Positions 21,358-27,356 of a stretch of 30,323 bases of DNA are shown in pieces. The translations under genes were made by a program, and so were the position numbers. Under the pieces are notes generated by a model. It was not told the DNA's origin. It worked only from the letters and a program-made list of their open reading frames with translations, and made no database searches. Origin of the DNA: an uncultured Bacillus sp. (lineage in GTDB: Bacteria; Bacillota; Bacilli; Bacillales_B; DSM-18226); assembly GCF_946478885.1 (NCBI RefSeq), contig NZ_CAMLDX010000038.1:1-30323 (forward strand), given 5' to 3'. The number at the start of each line of letters is the position of its first letter. Position 1 is the first letter of the stretch.

Positions 21358-22239
21358 ATGCCTGAGGGCAAAATTGTTAAAGCACTAAGTGGGTTTTATT
21401 ATGTATTAAGCGAGGGAAAAACATTTCAATGCCGAGGAAGAGGCACTTTTCGTAAAAATAAAATTACGCCTCTTGTTGGTGATGAAGTTGAATTTCAAGT
21501 AGAAAATGATACGGATGGCTATTTACTGAAAGTGAAGGAACGTAAAAATGAATTAATCCGCCCGCCCATCGCAAATGTCGATCAGGCTGTGCTTGTTTTT
21601 TCGGTTGCTGAACCGGATTTTAGCACAGCGTTATTAGATCGTTTTCTCGTACTCGTCGAATATCATCATATTCGCCCGATCATATGTTTAACGAAAATTG
21701 ATCTGGCGAATAGTGACGAGATGGAAAAAATTGAACAATACGCCGATGATTACAGACAGGCCGGCTATCGGGTGTTATTAACGTCATCTGAAACGGAAGA
21801 AGGGATTCAGGAACTTCTTCCATATCTGGATGGGGAAATTTCTGTATTTGCCGGTCAATCAGGTGTAGGCAAATCCTCCTTACTCAACGTGATCAGACCA
21901 GATTTAACGTTAAAAACGAATGAGATTTCCAGTTATTTAGGAAGAGGGAAACATACGACGCGCCATGTTGAATTGATTCATATAGGGAATGGGCTGGTCG
22001 CGGATACACCTGGATTTAGCTCACTTGATTTAACCGATATTCAGCCAGAGGAACTAAATTTCTGTTTTCCCGATATTCAAAGAATCAGTGAAAACTGTAA
22101 ATTCCGTGGGTGCTTGCACCTTTCAGAGCCTAAGTGTGCTGTTAAGGCAAGTGTTGAAAACAAGGAACTTCCTTCATACCGTTATGATCATTACAAGGAA
22201 TTTTTGGAGGAAATAAAAAATAGAAAGCCGAGGTATTAA
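21358..22239 (+). CDS. rsgA: Ribosome small-subunit GTPase RsgA (CpgA)
   Basis: RsgA is a circularly permuted GTPase that checks late 30S assembly; in B. subtilis (CpgA) it also affects cell-wall shape and detoxifies 4-phosphoerythronate. The protein has 293 residues. An N-terminal OB fold (about 1-65) is followed by the GTPase motifs in permuted order: G4 TKID (112-115), G1 GQSGVGKSS (166-174) and G3 DTPGF (216-220). The C-terminal zinc site has C247, C252, H254 and C260 ([14 protein letters not shown]). A ribosome binding site AAGGGAG precedes ATG 21358, and rpe follows after 1 base. The prpC-prkC-rsgA-rpe order matches B. subtilis. Confidence 0.97.
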   Translation: MPEGKIVKALSGFYYVLSEGKTFQCRGRGTFRKNKITPLVGDEVEFQVENDTDGYLLKVKERKNELIRPPIANVDQAVLVFSVAEPDFSTALLDRFLVLVEYHHIRPIICLTKIDLANSDEMEKIEQYADDYRQAGYRVLLTSSETEEGIQELLPYLDGEISVFAGQSGVGKSSLLNVIRPDLTLKTNEISSYLGRGKHTTRHVELIHIGNGLVADTPGFSSLDLTDIQPEELNFCFPDIQRISENCKFRGCLHLSEPKCAVKASVENKELPSYRYDHYKEFLEEIKNRKPRY

Positions 22240-22240
22240 C

Positions 22241-22885
22241 ATGGTTAAAATCGCACCATCGATATTATCAGCTGATTTTTCAAAATTAGGGGAAGAGATA
22301 AAGGATGTTGAAACGGGAGGGGCTGACCTCATTCATGTGGATGTCATGGATGGGCATTTTGTTCCAAATATTACGATTGGACCTCTGGTCGTGGACAGCA
22401 TTAGGCCGATTACAAAGCTTCCGCTCGACTGTCACTTAATGATTGAAAATCCGGATCAATATATTGAAGCATTCGCAAAGGCGGGAGCTGATTATATTAC
22501 CGTACATGTAGAGGCATGCAGGCATTTACACCGTACCATCCATTTAATCAAGTCATTTGGCGTAAAAGCAGGAGTTGTATTAAATCCTGCAACTCCAGCC
22601 GAATGGATTGAACCGATTCTCCAGGATGTCGATATGGTTCTTTTAATGACGGTAAATCCTGGTTTTGGCGGGCAAAAGTTCATCCATTCTGTCTTACCGA
22701 AAATAAAGCAGGTGAAACAAATGGCAGACCAAAAAGGTCTCAAGATAGAAATTGAAGTAGACGGTGGAGTTAATGAGGAAACGGCAGCTCTATGTATAGA
22801 GGCGGGAGCAACGGTACTTGTTGCAGGGTCAGCTGTATTTAATCAAACTAATCGCGGGCAAGCTATCCGAAAATTAAAAGGATGA
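22241..22885 (+). CDS. rpe: Ribulose-phosphate 3-epimerase
   Basis: Rpe interconverts ribulose 5-phosphate and xylulose 5-phosphate in the pentose phosphate pathway. The 214-residue TIM barrel begins [19 protein letters not shown]. The metal-binding and catalytic residues are visible: H32 and D34 in [15 protein letters not shown]65 in DCHLMIENP, and the second catalytic aspartate in IEVDGGVN. The phosphate-binding motifs NPGFGGQKF and VAGSAVF are present. It begins one base after the rsgA stop and is followed by a terminator, so it closes the long coaBC-to-rpe run. Confidence 0.97.
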   Translation: MVKIAPSILSADFSKLGEEIKDVETGGADLIHVDVMDGHFVPNITIGPLVVDSIRPITKLPLDCHLMIENPDQYIEAFAKAGADYITVHVEACRHLHRTIHLIKSFGVKAGVVLNPATPAEWIEPILQDVDMVLLMTVNPGFGGQKFIHSVLPKIKQVKQMADQKGLKIEIEVDGGVNEETAALCIEAGATVLVAGSAVFNQTNRGQAIRKLKG

Positions 22886-22892
22886 ACATACA

Positions 22893-22934
22893 GAGAAGAA
22901 GTCAGAGCATCTGCAGACTTCTTTTCTTTGTTTT
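22893..22934 (+). terminator. Rho-independent terminator after rpe
   Basis: GAAGTC (22898-22903) pairs with GACTTC (22916-22921), and the stem continues outward through 22893-22897 with 22922-22926, including one G-U pair, for about 11 bp. The tail CTTTGTTTT is T-rich. It starts 7 bases after the rpe stop. Confidence 0.7.
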
Positions 22935-22935
22935 G

Positions 22936-22944
22936 TGTTATAAA
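22936..22944 (+). promoter_or_regulatory. Possible extended -10 promoter for thiN
   Basis: TGT-TATAAA (22936-22944) resembles an extended SigA -10 and lies just beyond the rpe terminator, about 74 bases before the thiN start. No -35 is clear at 16-18 bases. It echoes the TGT-TATAAT at 8768. Confidence 0.3.
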
Positions 22945-23017
22945 TGAATATAGAAAGTGGTTGAAAGATGCAAACGCTCTTTCATAAAAATTGGAATGAA
23001 AGAAAGGAAAATGAATC

Positions 23018-23665
23018 TTGAACATTCATATCTTAGGCGGAGGACCTGTCGAATTATTACCGGATACCCAAATATTTCAGGAAACAGACATCCTATGGGC
23101 CGGTGTCGATCGCGGTGTTTATACTTTATTATCACAGGGGATTCAGCCGGGAATAGCCTTTGGCGATTTTGATTCCGTTTCGCCAGAGGAACTAATTTTT
23201 ATTGAAAACAAGGTTGAAAATCTGGTTAAATTTAAACCGGAAAAAGATGAAACAGACATGGAACTTGCACTGAATTGGGCTATTGGTCAAAGCCCTCAAC
23301 TTATTCGCATCTTTGGCGCAACTGGCGGTCGTCTCGATCATATGATGGCAAATCTTCAGCTGCTCATCAATCCGCTCAAACGGCATTCACAAGTTCAGAT
23401 TGAGATGATTGACAAAAAAAATATTGTATATTTAAAACAGCCGGGAACATATGAAATTGAAAAATTGAAATACATGAAATATATCTCTTTTATTCCGCTG
23501 ACAAATGATGTGAAGGGCGTTACGTTAAAAGGATTTAAATATCCATTAACAGATTACCGTATTCAATTAGGCTCTACAATATGTATCAGTAATGAACTTG
23601 TTGCTGATTATGGTACTTTTTCTTTTTCAGAAGGCATATTAATGATTGTAAGAAGTACAGATTAA
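23018..23665 (+). CDS. thiN: Thiamine diphosphokinase
   Basis: ThiN (YloS in B. subtilis) transfers pyrophosphate from ATP to thiamine, giving thiamine diphosphate. The protein has 215 residues. The start is TTG 23018, 10 bases after AAGG in GAAAGGAAA, giving MNIHILGGGPVELLP. The ATG at 23011 is in another frame and opens no conserved protein. Family motifs: WAGVDRGVYTLL, AFGDFDSVSPEE, DETDMELALNWA and GATGGRLDHMMANL (the aspartates bind Mg-ATP). The C-terminal part includes FIPLTNDVKGVTLKGFKYPL. As in B. subtilis it lies between rpe and spoVM. Confidence 0.94.
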   Translation: MNIHILGGGPVELLPDTQIFQETDILWAGVDRGVYTLLSQGIQPGIAFGDFDSVSPEELIFIENKVENLVKFKPEKDETDMELALNWAIGQSPQLIRIFGATGGRLDHMMANLQLLINPLKRHSQVQIEMIDKKNIVYLKQPGTYEIEKLKYMKYISFIPLTNDVKGVTLKGFKYPLTDYRIQLGSTICISNELVADYGTFSFSEGILMIVRSTD

Positions 23666-23788
23666 TTTTTTAAAATATAAAAGTACTTATTTTTCATATT
23701 TGAATAGAATAGTGTGGATGAAAAAACGGTATCATAACGGTTAAAAAGCGGCCTTTGAATTAGTAAGATGGTTGAGGAGGGACTTTGC

Positions 23789-23869
23789 ATGAAATTTTAT
23801 ACAATCAAATTGCCGAAATTTTTAGGCGGACTTGTCCGGGCAATGCTTGGAACGTTTAAAAAAGGGTAA
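23789..23869 (+). CDS. spoVM: Stage V sporulation protein M (26 residues)
   Basis: This 26-codon gene encodes an amphipathic helix that sits on the convex surface of the forespore membrane and anchors the spore-coat ATPase SpoIVA. The translation MKFYTIKLPKFLGGLVRAML-GTFKKG differs from B. subtilis SpoVM, as I recall it, at only a few positions (for example L15 for I, and the C-terminal end). P9, needed for curvature sensing, and R17 are kept. A strong GAGGAGG (23774-23780) lies 8 bases before ATG 23789. In B. subtilis it is expressed in the mother cell under SigE; I looked for a SigE-type promoter in 23666-23788 and did not find a convincing one. It shows that the organism is a spore former. 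Confidence 0.96.
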   Translation: MKFYTIKLPKFLGGLVRAMLGTFKKG

Positions 23870-23946
23870 AATAGTTTTTTGGGGAATCTGCTTTATCTAT
23901 TTGACAGTATTTCATTTCAATAAGCTCCGTGTTAAAATGCATCAGT

Positions 23947-23978
23947 GCACCTGGATGACGGGTGCTTTTATTTTTATT
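23947..23978 (+). terminator. Probable terminator downstream of spoVM
   Basis: GCACC (23947-23951) pairs with GGTGC (23961-23965) around a 9-base loop, followed by TTTTATTTTTATTTT. The stem is short, and it lies 77 bases after the spoVM stop, facing the convergent rpmB gene. Confidence 0.5.
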
Positions 23979-24003
23979 TTCATGCATAAACCTCGAAAAA
24001 TGG

Positions 24004-24127
24004 ACGCAAAAAAGAAGCTGCCCCAAAAGCCATCAAACACGTCAAACCAGTATCTAGTATCCCTTTGCATCAATCTGCACGGATATAGATAATGGTGGGT
24101 GCCTGACATCTTATGGGACAGCCCCTT
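24004..24127 (-). terminator. Very long hairpin with T-tract behind rpmB
   Basis: On the minus strand, 42 bases after the rpmB stop, bases 24127 to 24011 fold into one long hairpin. The outer arms are 24110-24127 and 24011-24029, the middle arms about 24096-24109 and 24029-24040, and the inner arms 24081-24091 and 24051-24062 (11 bp with one bulge). In total about 42 pairs form, interrupted by one small internal loop and a few mismatches. Seven pairs are G-U in minus-strand RNA; in plus-strand RNA they would be A-C mismatches. The arm ends in TTCTTTTTT, the form of an intrinsic terminator. The ends (GGGGCTGTCCCATAAG and its imperfect mirror) look like a small non-coding inverted-repeat element that now serves as terminator. 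Confidence 0.65.
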
Positions 24128-24168
24128 AAACCCCAATTTTGAGTTCAAACTGCGAGATACACGTAAAA

Positions 24169-24357
24169 TTATACGCGTTCCACTTTTCCTGATTTAAGTG
24201 CTCTTGCAGAAACCCAAACACGCTTCGGTTTTCCATTTACAAGAATACGAACTTTTTGAAGGTTTGCACCCCAAGTACGTTTGTTTGCGTTCATTGCATG
24301 GGAGCGTGCATTACCTGTAGTTGTTTTTCTACCAGTTATTACACATTTACGTGGCAT
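24169..24357 (-). CDS. rpmB: 50S ribosomal protein L28
   Basis: L28 (62 residues) is a small basic protein of the large ribosomal subunit. The sequence begins [20 protein letters not shown], continues with [19 protein letters not shown], and ends [13 protein letters not shown]; it is almost the B. subtilis protein and has the usual length. The start is preceded on the minus strand by a strong AAGGAGGG. It stands alone on the minus strand between spoVM and yloU, as in B. subtilis. Confidence 0.98.
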   Translation of the reverse strand: MPRKCVITGRKTTTGNARSHAMNANKRTWGANLQKVRILVNGKPKRVWVSARALKSGKVERV

Positions 24358-24395
24358 TAATTTTCCCTCCTTACTGCAAAAACTAAAAAAGGTTC

Positions 24396-24411
24396 ATTGT
24401 ATCAGTACAAG
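24396..24411 (-). promoter_or_regulatory. rpmB: Possible extended -10 promoter of rpmB with small palindrome
   Basis: Read on the minus strand, TGA-TACAAT forms an extended -10 (24404 down to 24396), about 40 bases before the rpmB start. It overlaps a perfect TTGTA-N4-TACAA palindrome (24397-24410). No good -35 is seen at 16-18 bases. Either a promoter, an operator, or chance. Confidence 0.35.
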
Positions 24412-24808
24412 TAATAACAGATTTAAAAGCAATCTGGAATAATGGGAAAAAAAGCTTTAACACATTTTTCGTCCATTAAAAGATACTTTAATAATTTATC
24501 ACACAACCATCACGATTGCAATACTTCATGTCAAACCTTTCAAGAATATTTACTTGACATGACAAAGCGGAGACGATTGTCCTGTGACACGAGTGTCTCG
24601 CAGCAGAAGCTGGAATAGATGAAAAGCGGGATCGCATAACAAGGGGAAACTACAAGGAAGTATCGAAATCATAGGATGTTTCGCTTTGCTTTTCGCTTAT
24701 CTTACAAAAATTGCGAAATTTTGCAGGGAATAGGAAGTGCTTTTAAATTAATTGGCATTATAGTAAAATGTCAGTAGTCAAGGAGCAAATTCCAAAGGGG
24801 GATTATAT
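24412..24808. other. Non-coding divergent region between rpmB and yloU
   Basis: With the rpmB leader, about 450 bases lie between the two start codons, long for this compact region. I see no credible gene. Hairpins on the plus strand include GAGAC 24570-24574 with GTCTC 24595-24599, enclosing TGTC-CTGT-GACA (24578-24589). Another is CGAAA(T)CAT with ATGTTTCG (24664-24683). An imperfect palindrome TGCGAAATTTTGCA lies at 24712-24725. TATAGT (24759-24764) and TAAAAT (24764-24769) are candidate -10 sites for yloU, neither with a good -35. The yloU Shine-Dalgarno is AAAGGGGG (about 24794-24801). It may hold a structured leader, but nothing matches a riboswitch I know. Confidence 0.45.
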
Positions 24809-25171
24809 ATGTCCATTGAACTTAAAACAAATTATGGTCAAATTGATATTTCAAATGATGTAATCGCTACAATTGCTGGAGGGGCTGCTGTAGATTGCTA
24901 TGGTATAGTCGGAATGGCCTCAAAAAATCAGCTTAAAGACGGATTAACCGAAATTTTACGCAAAGAAAATTTTACCCGAGGTGTCATTGTACGCCAGGAA
25001 AATGATCAAGTACATATCGATATGTACATCATCGTAAGCTACGGAACAAAGATTTCGGAAATTGCTCATAATGTACAGTCGAAAGTAAAATATACATTGG
25101 ACCAAATTGTTGGACTTGCCGTTGACACAGTAAATATATATGTACAGGGTGTTCGTGTTGCGAATCCTTAA
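24809..25171 (+). CDS. yloU: Asp23/Gls24 family envelope stress protein YloU
   Basis: This is a 120-residue member of the Asp23 family (DUF322), the members of which are linked to the cell envelope; the exact role of YloU is not established. The sequence begins MSIELKTNYGQIDISNDVIA, with the family signature CYGIVGMASKNQLKDGL and a C-terminal YVQGVRVANP. No signal peptide or membrane helix is seen. A strong AAAGGGGG precedes ATG 24809. It lies 15 bases before fakA, and this yloU-yloV pair is conserved in Bacillus. Confidence 0.92.
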   Translation: MSIELKTNYGQIDISNDVIATIAGGAAVDCYGIVGMASKNQLKDGLTEILRKENFTRGVIVRQENDQVHIDMYIIVSYGTKISEIAHNVQSKVKYTLDQIVGLAVDTVNIYVQGVRVANP

Positions 25172-25186
25172 TGAGGAGGAATTTTT

Positions 25187-26857
25187 GTGCCAATTACAGT
25201 GTTAGACGGAAAATGTTTCGCGGAAATGGTAATAAAAGGTGCAAACCACTTAGCAACAAATGCAAAATATGTTGATGCCTTAAACGTTTTCCCTGTTCCG
25301 GATGGAGATACCGGTACGAATATGAATTTATCCATGACCTCTGGAGCAAAGGAAGTGAAACATAACGTTCAAGAGCATATCGGAAAAGTGGGGATAGCCC
25401 TTTCAAAAGGATTGCTGATGGGTGCCCGAGGAAACTCAGGTGTGATCCTGTCACAGCTATTTCGCGGTTTTTCAAAGGCAATTGAACAAAAATCATTCAT
25501 TAATGGTACGGATTTTGCCTGTGCTCTGGAGGCCGGTGTTGAAACCGCTTATAAGGCAGTGATGAAACCCGTTGAGGGTACGATATTAACGGTGGCAAAG
25601 GATGCAGCAAAAAAAGCTGTTCAGGCTGCTGCAAAAAATGAGGATCTCATTTATATTATGGATGAGGTTATCAAAGAAGCGAAGGCATCGTTAAATCGCA
25701 CACCTGAGTTACTTCCTGTATTAAAGGAAGTCGGCGTAGTGGACAGCGGTGGACAAGGGCTTGTTTTTGTATATGAAGGATTTCTAGCCGGACTTAAGGG
25801 AGAGACATTACCGGGGATTCCGGAGATTATGCCGACCATGGATGAGCTTGTCAGCGCCGAACATCATAGAAATGTTCAAGGCCATATCAACACGGAAGAT
25901 ATTGTTTATGGATATTGTACGGAATTTATGGTTCGTTTAGATGGAAATAAACCGTTTTCCGAAGAACAGTTCCGCCAGGAGTTGAGCCAGTACGGCGACT
26001 CATTATTAGTGATTTCCGATGATGATGTAGTGAAGATTCATATTCATTCTGAGCATCCGGGAAATGTTCTGAACTATGGTCAGAGTTATGGAAGCTTAAT
26101 CAAAATGAAAATTGAAAATATGCGGGAACAGCATTCCAATATTGTTGGCGATACCTACTTAGTATTGAAAGAAGCTGAGCCGCAGAGCAAAAAAGAAAAA
26201 CAAAAGTATGGCATTGTGACGGTTTCCATGGGGAGCGGAATCGCCGACCTTTTTAAAAGCATCGGAGCCAATGTGGTAATTGAAGGCGGACAGACGATGA
26301 ATCCAAGTACGGAAGATATTGTCAAGGCAATTAAAGCAGTTAACGCTGAGACGGTTATTATTTTGCCGAATAATAAAAATATTATTATGGCAGCAGAACA
26401 GGCTGCTGAAGTAAGTGAAGAAAATGTTGTAGTTATTCCATCTAAAACAGTACCTCAAGGTATGGCTTCATTACTAGCATATAATCCAGAGGCAGAGATT
26501 TCAGTCATTAAAAAAAATATGACAGATGCTTTGGCCAATGTGAAGACTGGTCAAATTACGTTTGCTGTTCGCGATACCACCATTGATGGACTTTCTATTG
26601 AGAAAAATGATTATATGGGAATTTTGGATGGGAAAATAGTCGTGAAAAATGAGGATAAGGCACAAACTGCCAATGAACTCCTGGAACAGATGATGGATGA
26701 AAATTCTGAGATCGTCACGATCTTTAAGGGAGAGGATGCATCTGAGGGAGATGTTGAGAGTCTTGTCAGCTTTGTGGAAAAAAAATACAGTGATGTAGAA
26801 GTGGAAGTACATAACGGCTGTCAGCCACTGTATCCTTTTATCTTCTCTGTTGAATAA
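25187..26857 (+). CDS. fakA: Fatty acid kinase catalytic subunit FakA (DAK2/DegV-linked, YloV)
   Basis: FakA phosphorylates fatty acids held by a FakB (DegV-family) partner, feeding exogenous acids into phospholipid synthesis through PlsX. The protein has 556 residues. The N-terminal DhaL-like nucleotide domain has NVFPVPDGDTGTNMNLSM (D39 and D41 for Mg-ATP) and MGARGNSGVILSQLFRG. A middle domain (about 200-340) and a C-terminal FakB-like domain (about 345-556) follow. The start is GTG 25187, with GAGGAGG 8 bases or so upstream; no ATG fits the family N-terminus. No fakB is in the window. The name rests on similarity to YloV/FakA. Downstream, serine dehydratase genes are missing or dead. Confidence 0.93.
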   Translation: MPITVLDGKCFAEMVIKGANHLATNAKYVDALNVFPVPDGDTGTNMNLSMTSGAKEVKHNVQEHIGKVGIALSKGLLMGARGNSGVILSQLFRGFSKAIEQKSFINGTDFACALEAGVETAYKAVMKPVEGTILTVAKDAAKKAVQAAAKNEDLIYIMDEVIKEAKASLNRTPELLPVLKEVGVVDSGGQGLVFVYEGFLAGLKGETLPGIPEIMPTMDELVSAEHHRNVQGHINTEDIVYGYCTEFMVRLDGNKPFSEEQFRQELSQYGDSLLVISDDDVVKIHIHSEHPGNVLNYGQSYGSLIKMKIENMREQHSNIVGDTYLVLKEAEPQSKKEKQKYGIVTVSMGSGIADLFKSIGANVVIEGGQTMNPSTEDIVKAIKAVNAETVIILPNNKNIIMAAEQAAEVSEENVVVIPSKTVPQGMASLLAYNPEAEISVIKKNMTDALANVKTGQITFAVRDTTIDGLSIEKNDYMGILDGKIVVKNEDKAQTANELLEQMMDENSEIVTIFKGEDASEGDVESLVSFVEKKYSDVEVEVHNGCQPLYPFIFSVE

Positions 26858-26867
26858 AACATGTAAT

Positions 26868-26951
26868 ATAAATGGATTTGGTCACTTTTGATGGATTATG
26901 GACATATAGCAGCTGCTCTATGTTCAATCAATTGTAATCAAATCCATTTAT
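26868..26951. repeat. 84-bp element with perfect 13-bp terminal inverted repeats
   Basis: ATAAATGGATTTG (26868-26880) and CAAATCCATTTAT (26939-26951) are perfect inverted repeats. The interior continues the symmetry imperfectly and centres on CATA-N-AGCAGCTGCT-N-TATG (26903-26922). The whole element can fold as one hairpin. It starts 10 bases after the fakA stop and ends just before the sdaAA fossil. It lacks a T-tract, so it is a poor intrinsic terminator. It could be a miniature inverted-repeat element, a processing signal, or a rearrangement scar. Confidence 0.6.
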
Positions 26952-26959
26952 CGTTTAGC

Positions 26960-27356
26960 CAGGCTTTTAGTTTAAAAAAGATGTAGTAGAATAGCGGTAC
27001 ATGCGGAAGATGAGATACAGCGGCTGATATTATTGAATGAGCTGGCACTACTTTGAAGCAATGTGTCGAGACGATGGTGATTTCTCTGAAACATATGTTA
27101 GGATTAGTATATGATCTGGTGGTCGGTTTAGCAGAAATTCCATGTGTGAAAAGAATTGCGATAGGTGCAGCCAATCCCATGAGTCCGGCAGAAATATCAG
27201 GAGCCGGATCTCTTGTGAGAAAAAGTAAGCGGTGCGCTGTATCGAATGGATCGAACTGTGCCATCTACATTAAGAGAAACTGGACAGGGAGGGTTAGCGG
27301 CAACACCAACAGGCAGAAAATATAAAGCTAGGAACTTTGGAAAGCCGCTGAAATAA
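26960..27356 (+). pseudogene. sdaAA: Decayed remnant of L-serine dehydratase alpha chain (sdaAA)
   Basis: Read in one frame, 26960 onward gives QAFS, then four stops (26984, 26987, 27011, 27038). It then gives VISLKHMLGLVYDLVVGLAE and IPCVKRIAIGAANPM, which match SdaAA (AITLKNMLGLVCDPVAGLVE and VPCVKR in B. subtilis, as I recall). After a frameshift at about 27215-27230 the match resumes with ALYRMDRTVPSTLRET, then GQGGLAATPTGR, and a TAA at 27354-27356. Only the C-terminal part survives. The cysteine of the conserved CDPV motif, a likely iron-sulphur ligand, reads Tyr. B. subtilis has sdaAB-sdaAA in exactly this position; here sdaAB is gone. The gene cannot make a working enzyme. The recG start abuts its stop (TAAGTG). 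Confidence 0.88.

Noticed and set aside
23666..23788. SigE promoter for spoVM
   Set aside because: ATATT at 23696-23700 resembles a SigE -35, but no CATACAAT-like -10 sits 13-15 bases downstream. CATAACGG at 23733 has no partner -35.
23832..24092. Plus-strand open frame of 86 codons overlapping the end of spoVM
   Set aside because: It runs in another frame through spoVM, then through the spoVM terminator and the rpmB hairpin. The residues show no known motif.
24541..24808. T-box or known riboswitch before yloU
   Set aside because: No TGG-type T-box sequence, specifier loop or recognisable riboswitch core was seen; only short hairpins are present.
27053..27325. A 90-codon open frame that could be annotated as a small hypothetical protein
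   Set aside because: Its residues match an internal piece of SdaAA, and the true frame shifts before the end. It is a fragment of a dead gene starting at a non-start TTG.
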